Part shown: positions 9,010-16,464 of the stretch, piece after piece
How positions within the stretch are numbered: position 1 is the first letter of the stretch
Layout of the letters: the number at the start of each line of letters is the position of its first letter
From: Thermoplasmata archaeon
GTDB taxonomy: Archaea > Thermoplasmatota > Thermoplasmata > Lutacidiplasmatales > SKW197
Assembly: GCA_038874435.1 (NCBI GenBank)
Contig: JAVZCK010000012.1
Location: forward strand, 1-64,000
Direction of reading: 5' to 3'
Length of the DNA stretch: 64,000 nucleotides
The notes under the pieces: generated by a model
Database searches by the model: none
The model's input: only the letters and a program-made list of their open reading frames with translations
What the model was told of the DNA's origin: nothing
Position numbers and translations under genes: made by a program

Positions 9010-9093
9010 GCGGGGAGCCGGATTTGAACCGGCGAATGCCTACGCAACAGGATCTTAAGTCCTGCGCCGTTGTCCAAGCTTAGCTATCCCCGC
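9010..9093 (-). tRNA. tRNA-Leu (UAA anticodon)
   Basis: On the minus strand the 84 nt fold as a class II tRNA. The acceptor stem is GCGGGGA with TCCCCGC, and the anticodon stem CAGGA/TCCTG encloses loop CTTAAGA with anticodon TAA. A long variable arm follows (TGC/GCA stem), and the T arm is GCCGG-TTCAAAT-CCGGC. CCA is not encoded. The 5' end overlaps the upstream zinc-ribbon gene by 14 nt. Confidence 0.97.
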
Positions 9094-9289
9094 ATTTCTC
9101 CTTTCCCAATTCATCTAGGAATTTTCGGTATTGCTTCTCTGTGCGAAAGGAGATTGGCATGCCCTCCCATCCACACTGCTTGCATATGAAGATTTCGTAA
9201 CTTTCATGCACATATGTGATTGGACCCTCCACGAGATACTTCTTTATTAGGGTTCTTGAGCCGCAATGTGGACACGCATAAATTCTCAT
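9080..9289 (-). CDS. Zinc-ribbon protein, 69 aa
   Basis: Two CxxC knuckles (CPHCGS at residues 5-10 and CKQCGW at about 36-41) flank a beta hairpin, followed by a short helical tail. This is a stand-alone treble-clef or rubredoxin-like zinc ribbon. The start lies 9 bases after glnA, and AGAGG overlaps the glnA stop, so it is probably translated from the same mRNA. Its last codons lie inside the tRNA-Leu gene. The function is unknown. Position suggests a role in nitrogen regulation, but that is inference. Confidence 0.7.
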   Translation of the reverse strand: MRIYACPHCGSRTLIKKYLVEGPITYVHESYEIFICKQCGWEGMPISFRTEKQYRKFLDELGKEKCGDS

Positions 9290-9298
9290 TCCATGCCT

Positions 9299-10612
9299 CT
9301 AAATTTGCAGATATCTTTCCCGTTCCCAGTTAGTAACATATCTTGCATACTCTAGGGCTTCTGCCCGTTTCAATTCAATGAACCTTTTAAACAGAAACTC
9401 TGAAAGCACTTCCTTCAACATCTTGCTTTTCTCCATCTCGTCAAGGGCATCGGAAAGATTTGTGGGCAAGCATTCCACCTTCATCTTTCTTATCTCTGTC
9501 TCGGAAAGCTCATACATGTTTTTCTCAAGGGGCTCCGGTGGCTCTATCTTGTTTTTCACTCCGTCGAGGCCCGCAGCAATCATCACTGCAATCTGAAGGT
9601 AAATGTTGCCCGAGGGATCTGGACATCGCAGTTCCACTCTTGTGCTTTCTCCACGTCCACCTGGCACCCTTATCATGGAACTCCTGTTTTCATTAGCCCA
9701 GCAGATGTATACGGGTGCTTCATAGCCAGGAACAAGACGTTTGTAGGAGTTCACCGTTGGAGCCAGCACCGCACAAATCTCCTTTGCATGAGCAATCAAA
9801 CCGCCAATATAATGCAGTGCCACTTCGCTCAGCTCCCATTTCCCGTTCTTATCGTAAAATACATTCCCTTTTTCATTTTTCATATATTGATGAACATGCA
9901 AACCTGAACCAGCAAAATCCCTGAACGGCTTCGGCATGAATGAGACATAAGCACCATATTCCATCGCAATGCTTTTCAACACTCGCTTAGTTAACACTAC
10001 CCAGTCCGCTGATGTGAGTGCATTCACATAATACAGCTCAATCTCATGCTGTCCGCAAGCATTTTCATGATGCGTGACCTCATAGTCTATTCCGAGGCTC
10101 CAGAGTGTGTCCACCACTTTTCTCCTCAAAAACTCTCCTTTGTCCAGTGGAAATGTGTCTGTGTATCTCCCAATATCAAATAATTCAGATGTAGGCAGAC
10201 CATTCTCTGAGAGTTTGAAGAGGTAAAACTCTAGCTCTGGCTTCGTAAAAACATCGTAGCCAATTGTTTTTGCCTCCTTCATTACATTTTCCAAGATAAA
10301 TCGAGGGTCTCCACTGTGTCTTTTAAGCTTGCTATCGCATAAATTACAAACAAATGTAGCTGTCTTTATGCCCTCCCTGCTCGTGATTTTCAATGTTTCT
10401 ATGTCTGGTACCACCCTGAGGTCGGAGGCCTCTACAGGGGCAAGTCCGAGCGAACTGCCATCGACACCAGCACCTTTTTCAATTGTTTCTTCAAGCTTGG
10501 ATGCTGGCACTGTTAGACCCTTAACTTGGCCATAAATATCTGTAAACAGCAAATGCACATGTTTCACTTCTTCTTTCTTTACCCTGTTTATCACGTCTTC
10601 CTTTGCCACCAT
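9299..10612 (-). CDS. glnA: Glutamine synthetase type I
   Basis: This enzyme makes glutamine from glutamate, ammonia and ATP. The N-terminal beta-grasp domain includes FTDIYGQVKGL, and DGSSLG matches the family loop. The catalytic barrel shows the FLFKL.ELEFYLF-type metal-ligand region, NACGQHEIELYY, GSGLHVHQYM and NSYKRLVPGYEAP, all hallmark GS-I motifs. The adenylylation-loop tyrosine of bacterial GSI-beta is not evident, which fits the archaeal GSI-alpha form. The length is 437 aa. The ATG directly follows the DUF211 stop (TAGATG), so the two are coupled. Confidence 0.97.
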   Translation of the reverse strand: MVAKEDVINRVKKEEVKHVHLLFTDIYGQVKGLTVPASKLEETIEKGAGVDGSSLGLAPVEASDLRVVPDIETLKITSREGIKTATFVCNLCDSKLKRHSGDPRFILENVMKEAKTIGYDVFTKPELEFYLFKLSENGLPTSELFDIGRYTDTFPLDKGEFLRRKVVDTLWSLGIDYEVTHHENACGQHEIELYYVNALTSADWVVLTKRVLKSIAMEYGAYVSFMPKPFRDFAGSGLHVHQYMKNEKGNVFYDKNGKWELSEVALHYIGGLIAHAKEICAVLAPTVNSYKRLVPGYEAPVYICWANENRSSMIRVPGGRGESTRVELRCPDPSGNIYLQIAVMIAAGLDGVKNKIEPPEPLEKNMYELSETEIRKMKVECLPTNLSDALDEMEKSKMLKEVLSEFLFKRFIELKRAEALEYARYVTNWERERYLQI

Positions 10613-10897
10613 CTACTTCACCACCTGCTTTTCCTCATGATGTTTTTTCCCGATAGTCACGCTATCAATTGACCTTATCACAGACCCAGAGTCAACAATC
10701 GTTTTTTCTACAGAGGCGAAAACAATGTCATTTCCTTCAATAATCACCTTCACAGTTTCCGTCTCCCTATCCACTTCCTCAATTGTACAAGTTACCGCTG
10801 TAATTCCCTTTACATTTGTAAGGGTCTCAGCGAGCGATAGAATTGTCGGGTTCAACGGCTTCAGAACATCCAGCACAAGTCTCTTAATCTGCCCCAA
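10613..10897 (-). CDS. DUF211 ferredoxin-fold protein
   Basis: The 94-aa protein starts MGQIKRLVLDVLKPLNPTIL and has the VDRETETVKVIIEG and VEKTIVDSGSVIRSIDSV segments of the archaeal DUF211 family. Members have a ferredoxin-like fold, and structural members form rings that bind metal ions or small molecules. The molecular role is unknown. The gene is coupled to glnA and sits 4 bases downstream of the zinc-ribbon coiled-coil gene. Confidence 0.85.
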   Translation of the reverse strand: MGQIKRLVLDVLKPLNPTILSLAETLTNVKGITAVTCTIEEVDRETETVKVIIEGNDIVFASVEKTIVDSGSVIRSIDSVTIGKKHHEEKQVVK

Positions 10898-10901
10898 CCA
10901 A

Positions 10902-12389
10902 TCATGCCTCCTTTCTCTCGAGCTTATTTACCCACACAAGTGCCTGTGCATAATCTTTCTTCTTTATACACATGTTAGCTTCTTTAAGATATTCAATTTT
11001 ATCTTTCACTTCCAGTCCTAGTAGTTTTTCCTCCCTCAGTTTTGCTGCCTGCTCAGCAATCTTGCTCGAAACAAAATTAGGCAATGCCTCCTTCAGTTTT
11101 TCCCGCACCTGATTCAAGCATTTATCCCCTTCTGTAATCTCCATACTTGAGTAAAATGTCATTGCTTTTTCAAGGAGTGCCTTCAGGTCACTCACCCCTG
11201 GCACACCATATGATACATATTCTTCGATTGTGCGATTGAGATTATCAAACTCCTTTTTCCTGGTTTCAAAGGTATCCTTGATCTTTTTAGCAAAATCACT
11301 TGCTTGGGTATAAAGCTTTACTGCATTTTCAAAGTTCTCTGTTTCAACCGCAAAAATAGCCCGCTCACAGAGCCCAATCCCTTTCTTTACATCACAACCC
11401 ATCTTAGAGTACCCTCTGACCTCTGCTTCCAGTTCATATGAAAGAACTTCAATCTTTTCCAGCACAAGTTTTTTTCCGTTAGAAATCGCAGCATCCATAA
11501 TCGCAAGTGCCCTCTCATACTCCTTTTCCTTTCCTGCACTCAGTGCCAGGCTTATGTTCTCCTTCGTCTTCTTCTCTTCCACACCAAACTTTCTCATTGT
11601 CTCAAGGAGCACCTTTGCTTCGCTGACCTTAAGTGCGAGCTCCCTTGCCATATCCTCTGGCTTCTTCTCAATCTTCTTTTCTGGCTTCTTCTCTTCAATC
11701 ACCGGCATCTCTTCCTTTCCTTCTGCCTTGGGCAGCTCCGATTCCGGCTTTTCCCCAACATCTTCTTTCACCGCCTCAACTACCTCCCCAGGCACTGAGG
11801 ACATTTCTGAAATTGCCGCTTCCTCCTCGCTTACAAAGATTGCCCCACACTTTGGACAAGAATTGGCCTCTGCTGGAACTTCAGTTTTACACACAGGGCA
11901 GATAATGACCACGGCCTCCTCGAAAATTGCTCCACACTTTGGGCAAGAATTGGCATCAATCGGTATTTTCTCATTGCATACTGGACAGGAAAAAACCTCT
12001 TTTTTAGTATCTTCTGCCTCTTCTATCTTCTCCTTTGTCTCTTTCTCCCTTGCTGCCTCTTCCTTCAAAGCTACATCTTTTTTCTCAGGTTCTTCTTTCT
12101 TCCCATCTCTCTTTTCCTCTACCTTTGGTTCTGGCAATTTAGGTTCTGGTTTTCTTTCATCCTTCTTCTCAATTTTTTCCAATACCTTCTTTTCTTCCTC
12201 CTCCAGGAGAGATAAAATATCGTCTATCGCTTTGGTTTTATCTTTCAACATGGAAAGGTCCACATTTTCAAGAGCTTTTTCATCAATCACCGTGAGGTCT
12301 GTACCACAAATTGGACACTTGGTTACTTCTTTCGATAGTTTGGAATCGCACACTGGACATATTTTTTCGTCGGAGGACAACAGCGACAC
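10902..12389 (-). CDS. Zinc-ribbon, low-complexity and helical-repeat protein
   Basis: An N-terminal zinc ribbon (CPVCDSKL and CPICGTDL, residues 11-31) is followed by a short helical DDILSLLEEEEKK box. A long charged linker rich in KE, PE and EEK comes next. Two more zinc ribbons (CPVCNEKIP/CPKCGAIF and CPVCKTEVP/CPKCGAIF, about 133-185) and a helical TPR-like C-terminal half (about 240-495) complete it. A paralogous N-terminal arrangement occurs in the protein at 26041-28290. The GTG start has AGAGG too close, so the TTG three codons later may be the real start. It probably acts as a scaffold or sensor. The function is unknown. Confidence 0.7.
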   Translation of the reverse strand: MSLLSSDEKICPVCDSKLSKEVTKCPICGTDLTVIDEKALENVDLSMLKDKTKAIDDILSLLEEEEKKVLEKIEKKDERKPEPKLPEPKVEEKRDGKKEEPEKKDVALKEEAAREKETKEKIEEAEDTKKEVFSCPVCNEKIPIDANSCPKCGAIFEEAVVIICPVCKTEVPAEANSCPKCGAIFVSEEEAAISEMSSVPGEVVEAVKEDVGEKPESELPKAEGKEEMPVIEEKKPEKKIEKKPEDMARELALKVSEAKVLLETMRKFGVEEKKTKENISLALSAGKEKEYERALAIMDAAISNGKKLVLEKIEVLSYELEAEVRGYSKMGCDVKKGIGLCERAIFAVETENFENAVKLYTQASDFAKKIKDTFETRKKEFDNLNRTIEEYVSYGVPGVSDLKALLEKAMTFYSSMEITEGDKCLNQVREKLKEALPNFVSSKIAEQAAKLREEKLLGLEVKDKIEYLKEANMCIKKKDYAQALVWVNKLERKEA

Positions 12390-12451
12390 CTCTGCGTTTT
12401 GTTAGTTTTATGGTATATTACCACTCCAAATAAAAACCTATCGGAACTTAC

Positions 12452-12763
12452 TTATTTCTGAACTTTGTTGTTCCCACCACCCAGCTCGAGAATAAGATTT
12501 CCTATGCGTGCTGCCTCCGCCCTTGCCTCTTGCTCATCATTGCACTTTATAAGTAAACGTCCGGATGGAAAAATCGTGGTCTCAAAGTTTCGCTTCACAA
12601 TTAAGAGAGAACCATAGACCTCTGCGCTATACCCGTTTTCTCTGAGTTTTTCCGCAAGTGAATTAAACCGAAACCGCATACCCCTCTTTGGCAGTGCCTC
12701 AAATGCAGTTTTCCCACTGCACAGCTTTACTATGTAAAAATCTAAATCTCCCTTGCTTGACAT
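12452..12763 (-). CDS. Conserved 103-aa protein, possible single TBP-like repeat
   Basis: The protein has an alpha/beta layout with a curved-sheet-like centre. SLLIVKRNFETTIFPSGRLL, then ARAEAARIGNLILEL, resembles one half-repeat of TATA-binding protein (strand, FxSGxL hairpin, then long helix). This resemblance is my inference from pattern alone. The gene overlaps the ThiI-like gene by 22 bp and closes the gar1-tfb group. Confidence 0.6.
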   Translation of the reverse strand: MSSKGDLDFYIVKLCSGKTAFEALPKRGMRFRFNSLAEKLRENGYSAEVYGSLLIVKRNFETTIFPSGRLLIKCNDEQEARAEAARIGNLILELGGGNNKVQK

Positions 12764-13365
12764 ACTGCCTCGCTCACCATGGCTTTTATGTCCAGCTTCC
12801 TCTCCTCTTCCAGAATCGCTGAAATTCTCGCAGAAGTTGCTGGCTTATCTGGGACTATAGTGCAACACATTCCTGGCAAAGTGGAAATCTCAAATGTACC
12901 CGCCTCCCTCGCTATCTTCTCAATTTCTACCTTATCTAATCCTATAAGAGGTCTTAAAACATGGAATTTAGCACTTGTGTGTTCTGTAAAAATATTCTGG
13001 AGCGTTTGAGAAGCCACCTGGCCCAATGACTCACCAGTAACAATGAATTTAGCCCCTTCTCTCTCTGCAAAGGCACTTGCAACTCTAAACATCATCCTTC
13101 TGCATAGAACACATTGAAACCTGCGTGTACATCGTCTGGCGATCTCACCCTGATTCTTCCCATGAGGTACAATAAACGCAGGTAAACTGATATCCGCATT
13201 TCTACGCAACCTTTCAACAATTTTTACAAATTTTTCTACTGTATGCGAATCCGTAAACGGCTGATTATCCATATGAATTGCTACCATGTCCCAGTTCTTT
13301 TTCAGCATGAGGTAAAGAGCCGCAGGGGAGTCGATGCCCCCTGAGAGCAACGCAACCCCTTTCAT
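12742..13365 (-). CDS. ThiI-like PP-loop sulfurtransferase, catalytic domain only
   Basis: This is an adenylating PP-loop domain with SGGIDSP at residues 8-14. The [20 protein letters not shown] segment and [16 protein letters not shown] are hallmark ThiI motifs. ThiI makes 4-thiouridine in tRNA and can act in thiamine thiazole synthesis. The N-terminal ferredoxin-like and THUMP RNA-binding domains of full ThiI are missing: the protein is 207 aa against about 380 or more. It starts inside the tfb stop (ATGA overlap), so it is a designed short gene and not a 5' truncation. The tRNA-binding partner may be separate. Confidence 0.85.
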   Translation of the reverse strand: MKGVALLSGGIDSPAALYLMLKKNWDMVAIHMDNQPFTDSHTVEKFVKIVERLRRNADISLPAFIVPHGKNQGEIARRCTRRFQCVLCRRMMFRVASAFAEREGAKFIVTGESLGQVASQTLQNIFTEHTSAKFHVLRPLIGLDKVEIEKIAREAGTFEISTLPGMCCTIVPDKPATSARISAILEEERKLDIKAMVSEAVCQAREI

Positions 13366-14306
13366 ACCTGCTCTTCAATGTTAATTCCAAGCTTTTCTGT
13401 CAGTTCCTTGTATCTGTTTCTGATAGTCACTTCCGTGACGCCTGCTACATCTGCAACCTCGCGCTGAGTTCGCCGCTCATTTGTAATTATAGAGGCAATA
13501 TAAATCGCAGCAGCAGCAACACCTGTCGGTCCTCTACCGGAGGTGAGTTCCTTCTCGGTTGCTTCTTGCAGAATTCTTAATGCTTCATTCTGGGTTTCAC
13601 CACTGAGCTTAAGCGCACAGATAAATCTGGGTATGTAGTCCTGGGGCTTTGTGGGCATCAACTTAAGCTTCAGTTCTCGTGTCATGAATCTGTATGTCCT
13701 TCCAATTTCTTTTCTGCCAACTCTGGAGCATGATGCTATCTCATCAAGGGTTCGCGGCACCTCACACTGTCGGCATGCCCCATAAAGAGCAGCAGCAACG
13801 ACACCCTCAATGCTCCTCCCTCGAATCAGATTCTTGTTTACTGCTTTTCTGTATATCATTGCTGCAGTCTCCCGCACATTCTTTGGAAGGTTGAGGGATG
13901 CAGACATTCTATCCAGTTCTTGGAGGGCAAATGAGAGGTTCCGCTCTGTCGCGTTAGAGACTCTGATGCGTCGTTGCCATTTTCTGAGGCGGTAAAGCTG
14001 CGCTCTGTTCTTTGTGGGAATGCTTTTGCCATACGAGTCCTTGTTCTTCCAGCCAATATCTGTGGAAAGACCCTTGTCGTGTAGCGTGTAGGTCATTGGT
14101 GCACCAGTTCTGGCGCGCTTTTCACCCTGTTCCATGTCAAAAGCTCTCCACTCTGGCCCCTGGTCAATAATTCTGTCTGAAAGGACTGAGCCGCATTCAT
14201 CACATACGAGTTCACCATGGTCATAGTCCTTAACTATGTGGGTGCTTCCGCAGTACGGGCACTTCCTTATTTCCTCTTCTTCTATTTTTTTCTTTTTGTC
14301 CACCAT
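13362..14306 (-). CDS. tfb: Transcription initiation factor IIB (TFB)
   Basis: TFB bridges TBP on the TATA box and RNA polymerase. An N-terminal zinc ribbon ([10 protein letters not shown] and [10 protein letters not shown]) is followed by the B-reader segment [10 protein letters not shown]. The two cyclin folds start near [14 protein letters not shown] and near [12 protein letters not shown], and [13 protein letters not shown] is the classic repeat signature. I place the start at the ATG at 14306, preceded by AGGTGATG. ATG and GTG codons two and three codons earlier are alternatives. The start overlaps the 3' end of gar1. Confidence 0.96.
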   Translation of the reverse strand: MVDKKKKIEEEEIRKCPYCGSTHIVKDYDHGELVCDECGSVLSDRIIDQGPEWRAFDMEQGEKRARTGAPMTYTLHDKGLSTDIGWKNKDSYGKSIPTKNRAQLYRLRKWQRRIRVSNATERNLSFALQELDRMSASLNLPKNVRETAAMIYRKAVNKNLIRGRSIEGVVAAALYGACRQCEVPRTLDEIASCSRVGRKEIGRTYRFMTRELKLKLMPTKPQDYIPRFICALKLSGETQNEALRILQEATEKELTSGRGPTGVAAAAIYIASIITNERRTQREVADVAGVTEVTIRNRYKELTEKLGINIEEQV

Positions 14307-14523
14307 GTTCATCACCTACATAAACAAACTTCCCGATAAGGGTTTGATTGGCCAAAGTTTGTGCTCCCTTCTCAGGGTAAACTTTTACATATGGGTTGGA
14401 TACCGGCCCGAAAATTTTTGTAATTCTACCAAGTTTCCTGCCTCTTTCGTCAAAAACCGTATGAGCTTGAGGAACAGTGCTGCAGGAAATTATGAGTGCA
14501 CCATTTGCAGTAATTGTTTCCAC
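14230..14523 (-). CDS. gar1: H/ACA ribonucleoprotein protein Gar1
   Basis: This is the RNA-guided pseudouridylation complex subunit that binds Cbf5. The [20 protein letters not shown] segment, then NPYVKVYP, is the family core: a six-stranded beta-barrel with D..G..iG.v.eifGPV. The gar1-tfb pairing is common in euryarchaea. The first standard start is the GTG at 14523, but the frame is open for six more codons and begins LIKIGVVE, the expected first strand, from a CTG at 14541 with GGGGTGATG just upstream. A non-AUG start is therefore possible. The gene overlaps tfb by about 77 bp. Confidence 0.85.
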   Translation of the reverse strand: METITANGALIISCSTVPQAHTVFDERGRKLGRITKIFGPVSNPYVKVYPEKGAQTLANQTLIGKFVYVGDEHGGQKEKNRRRGNKEVPVLRKHPHS

Positions 14524-14794
14524 AACCCCAATTTTAATCAGTAGACATCACCCCTTCCAAAATCAAGAATTCTGGAGAGATGCGACATTGTAGAGTAAAG
14601 CCAATCCTGGCAATTAAAATTCTTTTTAACATATTGGTAGGTGAAATACAAAGTGGTATTTATAGTTTACCGTTATTTAAACTTATCTAAAATTTTTTAA
14701 ACCCTTTGCTTCTGGATGCAACTGTTCACTCGGCACTACCCGGGCTTATTTATAAAATTTTGCTCTACAACTTCACATTCTTGCAAAATAAATC

Positions 14795-14803
14795 TTTATA
14801 TAT
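14795..14803 (+). promoter_or_regulatory. TATA box of the first beta-helix gene, leaderless
   Basis: TTTATATAT is centred 25 bases before the ATG at 14824, which puts the transcription start at the start codon. This supports 14824 over the earlier in-frame ATG at 14716. Confidence 0.6.
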
Positions 14804-14823
14804 GCAAAAAAGAATATCTAATT

Positions 14824-16464
14824 ATGATCGGACAAAACGAACCCCAAAGTAGTGTGCCTTCCAATAACAGCCAGTTCAGCCAGCAACCAAATTATCCCCA
14901 GCAACCATACCCGCAGCCCGTGCAACCCTACCCATACCAAGGGTACACACAGCCACCGCCCCCGCCACCCCCACCGCCAAAGGATTCAAGTAAAATTTTG
15001 GTCATTGTTCTGGCTGTAGTGGTTGTAGTAATAATAATTGGCAGTGTGGTTGGTGCCATGGTTTTGATGAACATGATGAGAAACACAGTGAACAATATGA
15101 TCCCCGACAACGAGAACGATGGAAACAATATTCCAACGATTCTTTCACCACCAACAAATGTTCATGCTTTTGCAGGGGACAGATATGTGCGGCTGAGCTG
15201 GGACCCTGTACCTAATGCTTCTTCTTACAATATCTACTGGGGAGTAAATCCTAGTGTCTCCAAACAAACCGGGACAAAAATTCAGAATGTAAACAACCCA
15301 TACAATCACACAGGGCTCACAAATGACCAGACATACTATTATGTGGTTACTGCCGTGAACGGAACGCGAGAGAGTGCCGAATCAGATGTGGTTTCGGCTA
15401 CACCCACAGGCCAAACTTACGCTGGAGGTCCTATTATCATTCAGAGTGATGAGGAGTTTACACCTGCAAAAGGCGTTGTTAGAGGTTCTGGCACACAAGC
15501 AGACCCCTACATAATCGAGGGCTGGAACATAGATGCTTCGACTGCAAACACCAGTGAATATCCTTTTGTCAAAGTCGGCATCTCCATTAGCCAGACAACC
15601 GCTCATTTTGTCATTCGTTCCTGCTACATCCACAGTGCTGGTGCTTATGGTTTTGGAATCTCTCTCGGAAACCTCAAAAACGGAAAAATTGAGAACTGCA
15701 TGATAACAAACTGCTCATCTGGAATTTCAATAGAGCGATGTACAAACCTCACGATCAATGGAAATTCAATCAGCATGTGTGAGGAAGGGATTTCGCTGGG
15801 AGGCAGCGGTTATTCCTCTGAGAATGTGCACATCACCAACAACTCAATCCAAAGTTGTACATCCATGGGCATTTACTTTCATTATCTCTATGATTCCACA
15901 GCAGAACATAACCAGATCGTAAACACCGTAAAAGGGATTCATGTGAGCGATTGTAAGAATTGCACGATTGCTTACAATGAAATTACTGGGATGAGTTTTG
16001 CGGGAATTTCAGTTCAGGCCTCGCTTTATGGCTTCGGAAACAACACAATTACCCACAACAATGTCTGCCAGAACCAGGGAGATGGAATCGCAATTTACTG
16101 CGACAACAACACAATTGCTTACAACAACTGCAGCTTCAACACTGGGTGCGGAATTATCTTAGACTGGGTTAGTGGAGGATTGGAGGCAAGTTATAATATG
16201 GTTATTGGCAACGTTGTAAACAATAATATCCAGGATGGAATCCATGTGGGTGCATACTGCACAGCTAACACAATTAAGAACAATACCTGCATGGGAAACA
16301 ACGCAAACAATCAGCACTACGATGATGGAACTCCCTATTACTACGACATTTACATTGACGAACTTGGAAATGCAGTTGAGGGCAACAGCTATGGAACGAT
16401 ATACATCAAATCCAATCCGGCTTTGATGCTGTTTTTGAGAGAGGAAGAGACCCGCAAGTCCTGA
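14824..16464 (+). CDS. Membrane-anchored protein: Pro-rich head, FN3, right-handed beta-helix
   Basis: The cytoplasmic head is rich in Q, P and Y with a run of nine prolines (about residues 43-53), like archaeal zinc-ribbon/PQ-rich heads. One membrane helix (about 60-85, LVIVLAVVVVVIIIG) and a fibronectin type III domain (about 103-200) follow. The FTPAKGVVRGSGTQADPYII entry motif leads into a beta-helix of NosD/PbH1 type, with many repeated NCT, NNT and G-I motifs. The substrate is unknown. It is probably a surface carbohydrate-binding or -cleaving protein. It faces the related protein at 16406-18607 tail to tail with a 59-bp overlap. Confidence 0.8.
   Translation: MIGQNEPQSSVPSNNSQFSQQPNYPQQPYPQPVQPYPYQGYTQPPPPPPPPPKDSSKILVIVLAVVVVVIIIGSVVGAMVLMNMMRNTVNNMIPDNENDGNNIPTILSPPTNVHAFAGDRYVRLSWDPVPNASSYNIYWGVNPSVSKQTGTKIQNVNNPYNHTGLTNDQTYYYVVTAVNGTRESAESDVVSATPTGQTYAGGPIIIQSDEEFTPAKGVVRGSGTQADPYIIEGWNIDASTANTSEYPFVKVGISISQTTAHFVIRSCYIHSAGAYGFGISLGNLKNGKIENCMITNCSSGISIERCTNLTINGNSISMCEEGISLGGSGYSSENVHITNNSIQSCTSMGIYFHYLYDSTAEHNQIVNTVKGIHVSDCKNCTIAYNEITGMSFAGISVQASLYGFGNNTITHNNVCQNQGDGIAIYCDNNTIAYNNCSFNTGCGIILDWVSGGLEASYNMVIGNVVNNNIQDGIHVGAYCTANTIKNNTCMGNNANNQHYDDGTPYYYDIYIDELGNAVEGNSYGTIYIKSNPALMLFLREEETRKS

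Noticed and set aside
11554-12405. Long plus-strand ORF opposite the zinc-ribbon scaffold gene
   Set aside because: It is serine- and phenylalanine-rich antisense of a lysine/glutamate-rich gene; no domain, and the opposite frame has clear zinc ribbons.
14236-14544. Plus-strand ORF over gar1
   Set aside because: The opposite frame encodes a clear Gar1 core; this frame has no recognisable features.
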